From Desulfosarcina ovata subsp. ovata (GTDB lineage: Bacteria > Desulfobacterota > Desulfobacteria > Desulfobacterales > Desulfosarcinaceae), in the NCBI RefSeq assembly GCF_009689005.1, contig NZ_AP021879.1:6419724-6483723 (forward strand): a stretch of DNA of 64,000 nucleotides. The letters are read 5' to 3'. A program made the translations under genes and the position numbers. Within the stretch, counting starts at the first letter, position 1. Each line of letters opens with the position of its first letter. The notes beneath the pieces were generated by a model. It was not told where the DNA came from, did no database searches, and was given only the letters and a program-made list of their open reading frames with translations. This document shows, piece by piece, positions 8,875 to 17,977 of this stretch.

Positions 8875-9261
8875 ATGGTATCCCTGGTCCCCAAACAAGC
8901 CCATGCGCCCAATTGTTTCCATGCCGTGCTGGAGGTCGCCAGCGAAAACAATAACGTGAGTGTTGTCAATGGCTGGTTGTTCAATGGCCGGCAATGGATT
9001 CTGCATGCCTGGTGCGAAACCGATGAAGCGGTCATCGACCTGACCGAAACCCATGAGATGATCGACAAGGCCACCTACTACCGAATCATGGGCGTCACCC
9101 CCGAGCGAACCGTGCGCTATACGCGGCTGGTGTTTTTCACCCAGGTGGCGGAGCATGGTCATTTCGGGCCGTTTGACACGGATTTTTTCTTTGCGCCCAT
9201 CACCGCTCAGGATCCTTTAATTGAAACCAATCACCATTCACGCCCATCGACTGAGAAGTAA
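8875..9261 (+). CDS. Conserved-looking hypothetical protein, 128 aa
   Basis: Small soluble protein with no signal peptide or membrane segment. It starts 9 nt after the hydantoinase-like gene with GGAGCAAC ahead of the ATG. The central part (NGWLFNGRQWILHAWCETDEAVIDLTE and following) reads like the small fold that records whether a product is 'written' by a household name, but I cannot assign a family. Its 3' end overlaps the next gene's TTG start by 41 bp. Position inside the operon suggests a function linked to the hydantoinase-like enzyme or to metal handling. Confidence 0.6.
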   Translation: MVSLVPKQAHAPNCFHAVLEVASENNNVSVVNGWLFNGRQWILHAWCETDEAVIDLTETHEMIDKATYYRIMGVTPERTVRYTRLVFFTQVAEHGHFGPFDTDFFFAPITAQDPLIETNHHSRPSTEK

Positions 9262-10270
9262 GCCGACCCACGCACGGAACATCGACATTCTTCCCGTCCT
9301 GTTTCTGGTGACGGCTCTCTTTTGTCTGCCGGCCGGGTCGGACTCGCCCGCGCTGAACTCCCTGGCCATCGTTTTCGTCAGTATTGTCCTGGAGGCAATT
9401 CCTTTCATGTTGGTCGGCGCCCTTGTCGGCGGCCTCATCGAAGCCTTCGTGAGCCACGAACGCCTGGCCGCCATGCTTCCCAAAAACGGATGGCGGACCG
9501 TCTGCGTCGCCGCGGCCGCCGGGATCCTCTTTCCCGTCTGCGAATGCGCCGTGGTGCCGGTGGTGCGCCGGTTGATGGGCAAGGGGCTGCCGTTCTCGGC
9601 GGCCATCGCCTACCTTCTGGCCGGTCCCATCGTCAACCCCGTGGTGGCCGTCTCGACGGCCCTGGCCTATGCCTTTGACTGGCGGGTGGTGGCCTTGCGC
9701 CTGGCCTTGGGATACGTCATCGCGGTGATCATCGGACTGGTAATGGGGCGGATCTTTGCCTCCACGCCGCCTGGTATTCTGGGGATAATGGATACAACAA
9801 TGGTACAAGGATGCGGGTGTGGATGCTCCCATGCGATGGCGGCGGATGACTGGCTGGGCAAAGTGGGATCGGCCTTTTGCCATGCAATTGACGATTTTCT
9901 GGCCGTGGGGCATTACCTGGTGATCGGCGCCTTTATCGCGGCCCTATCCCAGACATATATCGAACGGTCCACCTTCCTCACCGTCACCGGCGCACCGTTT
10001 CTCGCCGAGGGGCTGATGATGCTCCTGGCCATCCTGCTCAATCTTTGCTCCGAAGCGGATGCCTTCATCGCCGCCTCCATGCAAGGCATCATGCCCTTGT
10101 CGGCGCAAATGGCCTTCATGCTCACCGGTCCCATGTTCGATCTCAAATTGCTGCTGATGTATGGAGGAATCTTCCGCCGCCGGGTCATCACGATCCTGGT
10201 AACCTTCATCTTGCTGGTCGTCTTCGTCGCTTCAATCGGCCTCGGATGGATCGAGGGGACGTGCCCATGA
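9221..10270 (+). CDS. Permease of the DUF318/UPF0718 family (SO_0444-type metal transporter)
   Basis: Polytopic inner-membrane protein, 349 residues, with about eight to ten hydrophobic segments. Motif FPVCECAVVPVVRRLMGKG (about residues 104-122) followed by AYLLAGPIVNPVVAVST is the hallmark of the UPF0718 permease family. Some members are annotated as Cu/Zn efflux transporters. A second cysteine cluster GCGCGCSH near residue 195 could bind metal. The start is a TTG at 9221 overlapping the previous gene; a later start cannot be excluded. Its ATGA overlap with the DUF1980 protein matches the frequent pairing of these two families. Confidence 0.83.
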   Translation: MKPITIHAHRLRSKPTHARNIDILPVLFLVTALFCLPAGSDSPALNSLAIVFVSIVLEAIPFMLVGALVGGLIEAFVSHERLAAMLPKNGWRTVCVAAAAGILFPVCECAVVPVVRRLMGKGLPFSAAIAYLLAGPIVNPVVAVSTALAYAFDWRVVALRLALGYVIAVIIGLVMGRIFASTPPGILGIMDTTMVQGCGCGCSHAMAADDWLGKVGSAFCHAIDDFLAVGHYLVIGAFIAALSQTYIERSTFLTVTGAPFLAEGLMMLLAILLNLCSEADAFIAASMQGIMPLSAQMAFMLTGPMFDLKLLLMYGGIFRRRVITILVTFILLVVFVASIGLGWIEGTCP

Positions 10271-11007
10271 ACGCCGCGGATCATTTCCTCCTGCGTTGGC
10301 TGGGGCCGCTGCTGTTCGGTGTCTGGTCCGCCGCCCTGCTTTATCTTCTCGTTGCCGGACGATACACCATGTTCCTGCGTCCCGGATTCGGCCTGCTGCT
10401 GGCGCTGGCCCATTTCATCGCCATGGGGTTCATGATCGCCGCCCTGCCGGGGGAGCGGCCGGCGATCGTGGACATCGGCGGTGCGCTGCGTGTTCTCGTG
10501 CTCCTGGTCCCCATCCTCTACCTATTGAGCCTGCCCACGGCCACCTTGGGCAGCCGCGCGTTCACCAATCGCTTTGTCGGCACGTCCAACATGACCGCCA
10601 CGCGGGCCGGCAAACCGGCAAAGACCAAGCCTCCTGCCCGACGCGCAACAGACATGTACCACGCGGACGGTGAATTGACCATCCTCGACCTGATGTTAAA
10701 TCCGGAGCCGCATGACGGCCGGCGGGTGGTATTCACGGGAATGATGCTGCATGACGGGGTGTTGAAAAAATACTTCGACGGCCATGACACCGCCGTCTAC
10801 CGCTTCCTGATCAATTGCTGCGCCGCCGACGCACTGCCCCTGGCCGTGGCCGTGGATTCCGAGCAGGCCAAAGATTTGGCTACCGACCAGTGGGTGCGGG
10901 TGGAAGGGGTCTTTCACTTGCGCCGCATGGGTGACGACGCGATCCCGATGGTCGAAGACGCTATCGTTGTTCCAGTCGATGCGCCCAGGAATCCGTATCT
11001 TTTCTGA
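10267..11007 (+). CDS. TIGR03943/DUF1980-family membrane protein
   Basis: Partner of the upstream permease; the start ATG overlaps the permease stop as ATGA. The 246 residues have four N-terminal hydrophobic segments (about 8-95), then a soluble domain. The soluble domain has the family motifs VGTSNMTATRAG and GRRVVFTGMMLHDG, and FLINCCAADALPLAVAV near 180, where the CC pair is conserved. DUF1980 proteins usually pair with UPF0718 permeases and are thought to act in metal homeostasis. The open frame runs upstream to 10045 inside the permease gene, but that extension is an overlap artefact. Confidence 0.82.
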   Translation: MNAADHFLLRWLGPLLFGVWSAALLYLLVAGRYTMFLRPGFGLLLALAHFIAMGFMIAALPGERPAIVDIGGALRVLVLLVPILYLLSLPTATLGSRAFTNRFVGTSNMTATRAGKPAKTKPPARRATDMYHADGELTILDLMLNPEPHDGRRVVFTGMMLHDGVLKKYFDGHDTAVYRFLINCCAADALPLAVAVDSEQAKDLATDQWVRVEGVFHLRRMGDDAIPMVEDAIVVPVDAPRNPYLF

Positions 11008-11026
11008 CTATTTTCTTCCACCAGCC

Positions 11027-12238
11027 TTACTTCGATATGGAAAGCAGAAAATCCAACAAATGGACATGCTCGATTCCCTGATATGACCCACCGGTGACCG
11101 CATCCATGGACACCACCTTTTTCGGGAAATTATCGGGGATCGCCAGAAGATTGCCGAATTCGCGGTCCCGGACCTTGGGATCAGGGATCACGTAGGCTGC
11201 CTGGACATAGCTTCGTTCGCCGTTCTTCTCGCAGACAAAGTCCACTTCCTGCTTGCCGATCTGACCGACAGTGACATCATGGCCCGCGGTCTTCAGGTGC
11301 ATGAAAATTATATTCTCCAATATCTTGCCGATATCCATGGCCCGGAATCCCACCAGGGCATGCCGGATTCCGAGATCTTCAAAATAGTATTTCTCACCGA
11401 TCGCGAAAATCTTTTTCCCGGGGATGTCAAAGCGTCTTGCCGGCAATACCAGCAGGGCATTGGAGAGATACGACAAATAGTCGATCACCAGGTTGTGAGA
11501 AATTTTCAGTTTCTGAGACTTAAGATATTCGCTGATTTTGCGGGCGGTAACCAGACTGCCCACATTATCAGCCAGAAATCGTGCCAGCCGTTGCAGAAAG
11601 GAAACATTGCGGATGTCATAACGGGATACGATGTCCTTGAGCAGAATTGCATCGGTAACATTGCGCAGGTAGTCGAAAATGATCGTGTCATCCAGAGGCA
11701 AATGGCGCAGGTAGGGAAGCCCGCCGAACTTCAGGTAGCTTTGCAGGCTTTCCTGGCCTTTTTCCAACCCGTGAAATGTTAAAAACTCTCCATAGGTCAG
11801 GCTATAAATCTTTATTTCGATGTATCGTCCGGACAGATAGGTCGCCAGTTCACCGGAAAGCAGTTTGGCATTGCTCCCGGTTCCATAGATATCCACGTTC
11901 CCTTCGGCCTGGAGACTTCGCAAGGCGGTTTCGAACCCGTCGATGTCTTGCAGTTCGTCGATAAACACGGACAGGCGGCGGTCCGGGTTGCGCTGGTGCG
12001 CAACATATTCCAGCAGGTCGTCGGCGCGTCTGATGTCCGCGAATTCATGCAGTTCCTTGTTGATATAAATCTGCTGCCCCTCCGGATCCTGCTCCGACAT
12101 CCGGTCCATCAACTGAAACAGCATGTAGCTTTTTCCCACCCGGCGCTGGCCGACCAAGATCTTTATAATATCTTTCCGGGCATAGGGCATTACACGGTCC
12201 AGGTAGAGCGGGCGTTGAATGTAATCCGGAGTTTTCAT
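11027..12238 (-). CDS. AAA-type ATPase with DUF4143 domain
   Basis: ATPase of the AAA_14/DUF4143 class. Walker A VGQRRVGKSYML lies near residue 20 and Walker B VFIDELQDI near 90. A YGTGSNAKLLSGE sensor-like block is near 125. The C-terminal DUF4143 region resembles a PD-(D/E)XK fold with VGQIGKQEVDFVCEKNG. Function is unknown; such genes are frequent in accessory DNA. The start ATG at 12238 is preferred (404 residues, beginning MKTPDYIQRPLYLDRV). The upstream extension is AT-rich and not family-like. The gene is followed convergently by the DUF1980 gene. Confidence 0.8.
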   Translation of the reverse strand: MKTPDYIQRPLYLDRVMPYARKDIIKILVGQRRVGKSYMLFQLMDRMSEQDPEGQQIYINKELHEFADIRRADDLLEYVAHQRNPDRRLSVFIDELQDIDGFETALRSLQAEGNVDIYGTGSNAKLLSGELATYLSGRYIEIKIYSLTYGEFLTFHGLEKGQESLQSYLKFGGLPYLRHLPLDDTIIFDYLRNVTDAILLKDIVSRYDIRNVSFLQRLARFLADNVGSLVTARKISEYLKSQKLKISHNLVIDYLSYLSNALLVLPARRFDIPGKKIFAIGEKYYFEDLGIRHALVGFRAMDIGKILENIIFMHLKTAGHDVTVGQIGKQEVDFVCEKNGERSYVQAAYVIPDPKVRDREFGNLLAIPDNFPKKVVSMDAVTGGSYQGIEHVHLLDFLLSISK

Positions 12239-12284
12239 TATGGCCACCGTTATTTGGCATTTATAATCAATACTTTTACTATGA

Positions 12285-12458
12285 TTACAACATTTGTTGG
12301 ATATGAACAACAAATATTCCATCATGATGCCAAATCACAACCATTGCGGCAGGGCCAAGCCCGATACAGACGGTCGGCACACTGGTATACCCGATGGCCT
12401 CGGCGAGTTTCAGGGCCACGCCGACGGCGGCAAAGGCGTCCATGCCGGAGATGGACAT
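12285..12458 (-). CDS. Short ORF downstream of the truncated HmuS-like gene
   Basis: A 57-codon frame with a good ribosome-binding site (AAAAGGAGAT, 12 nt before the ATG) begins 38 nt after the HmuS-like copy A. It starts MSISGMDAFAAVGVALKLAE and looks like the first part of a longer protein. After GLGPAAMV it runs into an AT-rich stretch (IWHHDGIFVVHIQQML) that overlaps the upstream side of the ATPase gene. I read it as a gene truncated by arrival of the ATPase gene. No family was recognised. Confidence 0.4.
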   Translation of the reverse strand: MSISGMDAFAAVGVALKLAEAIGYTSVPTVCIGLGPAAMVVIWHHDGIFVVHIQQML

Positions 12459-12496
12459 TTGCAAGGATCATCTCCTTTTCTAAATGGATTCATGTT

Positions 12497-15400
12497 TTAT
12501 CGTTTCATCCCCTTCCAAAAACCACGCCCGATGATGGCCACGATGGCGACCACGAGCAGGATGGCGGCCAGCGATGCCCCGGACGAGGAGATTTCAGACG
12601 CCTCTTCCTCTTTCTTCTCCTTCAACTCGTAGCCCTTGACCTCCTCCGCCTTTTGAGTGCCGGTTTCGCCGGTGGCTTCATCCGGCGCCATGGCGGATTT
12701 GGTCTCCTTGGTCTCCGCCTTCTTGACCCACTCCGGGGTCTTTACATCCTTGCCGGTGGATAACTTGACCTGTTGCTGGAACTTAAGCATGGTCGCCGGC
12801 GAGACCAAACCCGGCACGGAGAGGATATTGGCGGCGAACTGGTTCATGGCGATGTTGTTGCAGGTGTGCTCGCAGCAGGCCATGCCCTGGCGGGCCACCG
12901 ATTCCACATAGTCCACGGCGACCTTGCGGAGCATTTGCTCATCGAATTTCTGATATTCCTTTCTCTCCACTTCCATGATCCTGGCCGTGATGGACTGCAG
13001 GGCGTGCGGGCTGTTCTTTTCGAAGAACTCCTTGAGCTTCATCCCGTACTTGTCCGCCACATAGACCTGATAGGTCTGCTCCCACATCTCCTTGGACACT
13101 TCGTCCGGCGTGACCACCTGCCAGCCCCAGAGGTTTTCGGCGAATTTGGCCATCTCGCGGGCACCCGAATAGCCGTTTTTTTGCATGCCTTCGATCCATT
13201 TGGGGTTGAAATTCCGGGCGCGGACCTCAAGGCCCAGAGCTTTTGCGAAATCGACCATCTTGGGGTCCGAGGGGTTTTTGGCATCCGCGATAAACAGATC
13301 CGGAGTCTCGCCGGAAACGTTTCTCACCGCCATGGCCAACCCGCCCATGTATTGATACACGTCGTCATTGTCCACCACTCCGAAAAGATTGGTGGAGCGG
13401 CTGTGGACCACCATGTCGGTTCCCTTCAGCGCCTGTTTGAAGGCATCCTGGGATTTCTTCCCCCACACGTTGCGGCCGTAGGCATAATTCATGCGGTTGA
13501 TATAAAGATCCGCCAGCTTGTCATCCTTTTCCCAGGTGCCGCTGGCCGGTATGGCCTCGTTCAGTCCCGTGCCGTATCCCTGATTGGGAGCACCGAAGAT
13601 ACGGAAGCGGGCATATTCCGCAGCCTCCTTTTCCGTATAGCCCTGTTCCTTGAAGACCTGTTCGGTTTCCAGGGTATGCAGGCGAACGAAGTTCTCGTAT
13701 TTCTCATCTTCCGCCTTGATGATCATCTGCACGGCATCGTCGATCAGACCGATCTGGATGGGAAAGACATCCCGGTACAGGCCGGAGGCGGAGACCAGGA
13801 TATCGATGCGGGGCCGTTTCAGCTCTGATTCCGGGATCAGTTCCACGCCCTTCACATAGCCCCGGCCATCCCAGATCGGCCTGGCGCCCATCAGGTAAAG
13901 GGCCTTCGACTCCATCACGCCGTGATGCCGCAGGGTCTCCGTAGCCCACAACACCAGGGCGGTTTTGTGCGGATAGCGTCCGTTCTTCTTCAGATAGCCT
14001 TGGATCAGATCGTCAGCCAGTTTTTTGCCGACCTTCCAGGCTGCCTGGGTGGGCACCTTCTCCGGGTTGAAGCCGTAAAAATTCCTGCCCGTGGGCAGGG
14101 CTTCGGGATCACGGATCGGATCATTGCCCGGACCGGGCAGGACATAGCCCGCGTTCAGAGCATTCAGGATACTTTTAATCTCCTGGTCGCACTGGCCGAG
14201 GCTTGTCGCATACCCGATGCCCCGTTGGATGATTTGCTTCAGCCAGACCTTTTGCCTGGGTGATGCCGCGGCATAGTGTTTCCCCAGGCTTTCGCTAAAT
14301 ATTTTCTCCAGGGGCGTTTTCTCCAAAATCGCCTTTGACAGCAACACCTCGCTGACCGTATCGATGGCTTCCATCTCCTTGATGTATTTGCCCGGTTTTT
14401 GCTTCATTTTCTTCAGGTCGAGCTTCTGAATTCCGGCAACGATTTCATCCAGGGCCGGAATGTCGGTTTCGACAGCCAGCATGGCCATCACCATGCTGAC
14501 AAGGCTTTCGCCGGTCAGGGGAACCCCCAGGGTATGCAGGCCGTAAGGCATGCTCGCGCTTCTGATTTCGGCGAGATAGTCGTGCAGGACGTCAAGCAGC
14601 TCATCGAAATGATCCTTGTTCAGTTCCACGCCGATATCCTTGCCGATGCCAAGCGTATCCGTCAGTTGCAGGATTTCCTCCTGGTATTTCTCCGCCACGG
14701 CCGGCGTCTGGTCCTTGGCCTGTTCGTAAAGGGGAATCAGCTCGTTGATTTTGGCGTACTCCTTGTAAAGACCGGACATCCTGATGCCCGGAATCATGTG
14801 GTCGACGATCACCCCGTACCCGCGCCGCTTGGCTTGGGTGCCTTCGCCCACGTCATCCATGAGATAGGGGTAGATATCCGGGATATCCTGCATGAGTACA
14901 TCAGGCGCGCAGGTTTCGCTCAGGCCCGCCTGTTTGCCCGGCGTCCACTCCAGGGTGCCGTGTTTTCCGAAATGAATTACTGCGTCGGTGTTGAATGCGT
15001 GCTTCAGCCAGAGATAAAAGGCCAGATACTGGTGATGGGGAGGCAGGGTGATGTCATGGTAGAGATGATCCGCCTCCTCGAGCCAGCCGCGCGTGGGCTG
15101 GGGACCTATGAACAGGTTGCCCAAAATCAGCCCCGGAATGATGATGTACTTCTCTTGCTTTGCCTTGTCTCCCCAGGTCATGAGCGTGGTCTGGTCGACC
15201 GTGCCCCATTTCTCCTCGACGCCGGTCCGGAAAGCCTGGGGAAGCTCATTGTACCACTTTTTATAATCCGCTACCGGAATCATCACAAGCTTGCCGGTGT
15301 CAACCATTTTCTTCAGCTCTCCGGGCGCCTTGGTGCTGATGTTGCGCCCCTGCATCATGATCATCTCCTTGAGCGTCTCTTGGGTCAGGGAAACATTTTC

Positions 15401-15907
15401 TCCCAGGTTGTATCCCGCTTTACCAAGGGAATCCAAAAGAACCTTCAGACTGGCGAAAAGATCGAGGTAGCTGGCCCCCAGGTTCTGCTTGCCGGTGTGG
15501 TGATTGTAGTAAAGCACGGCAATTTTCTTTTGGTCGTTGGCAAGGTGCTTCAACCTTAGCCAGGCCTTTGTCCGTTTGACCACTTTCCCGATCCGTTCGG
15601 CCACGGGGACCCGCTCCGTGATTTTCATGCCGGTCTTCTTGTCGAAATAGATCCGTTTGCCGCCCACGACCGTCGGCTCCACGAGCCCGCTCATCTCCGG
15701 GAGAAAGATCTGGGAAGCCAGCTGGACAGGCGTGATGCCTTGGGGGTTTTTTTCCCATTCCGCCACCTCGTTGTAGAGTGAAATCGCCCTGATCACAGGG
15801 ACATTAGCATTTTCCAGCAGTGCCACCGATTTTTCCTTGGGATGGGAGAACATCAGCGAGACCACGATATCGATCTGGGGCACGCCGTCCTTCAGGAAAT
15901 AGTGCTG
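12497..15907 (-). pseudogene. HmuS/CobN-like large chelatase, copy A, 5'-truncated
   Basis: This is the C-terminal 1135 or so residues of a CobN-superfamily protein like the full-length copy at 26387-30574. It lacks the first ~268 residues, including the signal peptide. It retains the CobN core (for example IHFGKHGTLEWTPGKQ and RPRIDILVSASGLYRDVFP), a charged linker and the C-terminal membrane anchor. Upstream it is fused in frame to a transposase fragment, so the open frame runs to 16186 with no credible start. From 12795 to 15587 it is identical to copy B as far as I can compare, while both flanks differ by many substitutions. That pattern indicates gene conversion. A truncated cytoplasmic product seems unlikely to work. 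Confidence 0.85.
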
Positions 15908-16223
15908 AACTTTTTCAGGGTCACTGCCAGTCATTTCATCCAAAAAATAGCTGTAAACCAAGTCCTTCAGACCGTTTTCCACAAGCCAGCGATAACGGTA
16001 TTTTTGAAGCATTTCCGATGCGTTCAACTCGGTATGGGTACTTCCAAAACAGCGAATGTGTTTTCGAATTTCAAAATCGCGTAGAATCGCGATCCTTAAC
16101 GGCAGCATCGTTTTCGGAAGCGTTACGTCAATGGTTTTGAGTTCATCTTCTTCGTTGTGTTTCTCCCAGCCGCCTTCATCTTCCAACGCCGGGCCGATCA
16201 GTTTCTTGATCTGCTTATTTTTT
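15908..16223 (-). mobile_element. Transposase fragment fused to HmuS-like copy A
   Basis: About 105 codons in frame with the chelatase remnant resemble the C-terminal part of a DDE transposase: THTELNASEMLQKYRYRW, then LVENGLKDLVYSYFLDEMTG. Both ends are cut: downstream it joins the chelatase at a short shared CAGCAYTATTTCCTG sequence, upstream it abuts an antitoxin remnant. The element has no recognisable terminal repeats left. Confidence 0.65.
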
Positions 16224-16226
16224 TTC

Positions 16227-16383
16227 AGCCGATGGCCCGACCGGAAGACGAGCCAGAATAGCTGGTACAGGAATTGATGTCTGGGAGTTTATTGCTACAT
16301 TAAAAGGTTTGGATGAGGATTACGATAAACTGAAGGAAACTTACCACTGGCTAAGCGACCCACAGATCAGTTCCGGCGGGTAA
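16227..16383 (+). pseudogene. Remnant of a DUF433-type antitoxin
   Basis: The frame ending at the TAA just before the toxin gene reads GRRARIAGTGIDVWEFIATL, then about 27 more residues to LSDPQISSGG. This resembles the RARIxGTxIxVWE core of DUF433-like antitoxins that pair with DUF5615 toxins. The N-terminus is missing at the transposase junction, and the C-terminus looks shortened because the usual helix after LSDPQI is absent. Confidence 0.55.
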
Positions 16384-16386
16384 AGA

Positions 16387-16750
16387 ATGAAGCTGTATCT
16401 GGATAAAGATATCAGTCCCAGAGTGTCGGAGATTTTAAGAAAGAATGGAATCGATGCTGTGAGTGCCCACGAAGATGGTATGCTGGGGGCATCGGATGAA
16501 GAGCAGCTTGCCTTTGCGGCTGCGAAAGAACGAGCAATGGTGACTCGCAACAGGGATGCTTTTATCACTTTGACGGTTCAGGCGTTTGAAGCGGCTAAGA
16601 CCTCACAAGGGGCTTATCATTGTCCCTCATACCATATCTGAATCCGATTTTGGTAAGCTTGCCGCTTTGCTGATGACGTATGCGAAAAACCATCCCCAGG
16701 GATTGGAATCATATACTATCGAATTTCTATCCAAAAAGAGCAGTAGGTAA
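16387..16750 (+). pseudogene. Frameshifted DUF5615 PIN-like toxin
   Basis: The first 75 or so codons match the DUF5615 family closely (MKLYLDKDISPRVSEILRKN, GASDEEQLAFAAAKERAMVT, RNRDAF), a PIN-like nuclease fold with the early Asp pair and TRNRD motif. Near 16600-16604 the frame slips: the natural continuation HKGLIIVPHTISESDFGKL and onward to the TAA at 16748-16750 lies in a different frame. The annotated frame instead ends early at TSQGAYHCPSYHI. With its antitoxin also broken, the module is inactive. Confidence 0.7.
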
Positions 16751-16769
16751 GAAAGCATTATCGAATTGT

Positions 16770-17872
16770 TTATAACGTGCCCATGCACCTGCCGGGAGAG
16801 GCACCGAACTGTTTTTTAAAGGCCTGGGAAAAATGACTGATGCTGTCATAGCCCACGGCATAGGCGGTCTCGGTAACGTTGAGGCCATGGTCAAGCATTT
16901 GTCTGGCCCGGTTGAGTCTTTCGTTGCGCAGATACTGAAAGACCGTCATTTCGTACATTTCACGGAAACAGCGGTTCAATTTGGGATGGGACATGCCGGC
17001 CTCCCGGGCAAGCTGGCTAAGCCCTGGTGGGTCTTCCAGGTTGCTGACCAAAAGCTCCCTGACCCGCTCGGTGCGTTTTCGGTCGGTCGGGTGCAGGCGA
17101 TGCTCGTGAGTGGCCGGTGTTTTGCGGACATCCGACATCTGGTGGAGTTGATGGGCGATCAGCTCCAGGGCGCGGCTCTCGAAGAATAATTTGCGGGTTA
17201 CGCCGCCGAATGGGCAGCCAACCAGTTGCTGCAACGCCGCGCGCATGGCCGGGGTAATCGTACGGAGCCGGTAAAACAGGTCGTCCTGCTTTTCCTCCAG
17301 GATGTTCTTCATCACCGGATGGATCGCATTCAGATCGCGTTCAGATCGGATTCGAAATAGAAACGGAGCCGCTCCGGCGAAATAATGATCCGCACCTGGC
17401 GCTGGGGTACGTCTATGCCCATGCAACTGGTTCCATTGGGATCCGGGCAATAAAAAATACCCTGCTTTCCAGACGATATTTCAATGGGCTCCTGCTTGTT
17501 GCCGTATCTGGCCATGGATTTGCCGGACAGGCAGAAGCTAAAGGAAAAGGCCGCAGGGTGATCGGCCATGGAAAAGTGGATATCTTCGTGAAACAGGCAA
17601 TCACTCATCCAGATATCGAAACCCGGACGGATCTCGGTTCTGGCAAACCGGAGATCGCCGAAATCTCCGGATCCCTGCCATCGATATTCGAAATGTTCCG
17701 GGGTGTCGCGCCTGATATCCAGCGCTGTCGGAGAGCATATACCGTCCCGGGGCGTGTAACAAAAATGGTATCGCTCGGCCATTTGAGAAATCCGATCTGC
17801 TTCGAATTCGGCATTAAGGCGAATCCCACCATAAAAAAAGGCGCTTGCGCTACCGCTGTTTGCGGTTCGCAA
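16770..17872 (-). pseudogene. PchR/YbtA-like AraC regulator, frameshifted
   Basis: The two open frames together make one AraC-family regulator of about 350 residues. The N-terminal ligand part ends ISPERLRFYFESDLNAI followed by TGA. The C-terminal part continues HPVMKNILEEKQDDLFYRLR in another frame. It carries two helix-turn-helix motifs (LSQLAREAGMSHPKLNRCF and VTETAYAVGYDSISHFSQAF). The cause is visible: an imperfect 11-bp tandem duplication at 17326-17347 (GCATTCAGATC/GCGTTCAGATC on the plus strand). Deleting one unit restores the frame. It resembles the intact regulator at 22788-23816 and lies downstream of the methyltransferase-MFS-receptor operon on the same strand. Confidence 0.82.
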
Positions 17873-17977
17873 CCACCTTCACTTCGCGCGCACCGCTAAG
17901 CGGCCGCGCGCCGTAAGTAACCACTAAAACAATTAAACTATTCTATTCACAGATTTTTTGCCGGTTTGTCAACCGTT

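Noticed and set aside
14399..15559. 386-codon plus-strand ORF (and its twin at 28292-29452)
   Set aside because: Antisense shadows of the HmuS-like genes. Their identity only reflects the identical DNA tract.
12795..15587. The identical tract as a simple recent tandem duplication
   Set aside because: Both flanks of the tract are homologous between copies but diverged, which fits conversion better. An assembly artefact remains possible and is noted in the finding.
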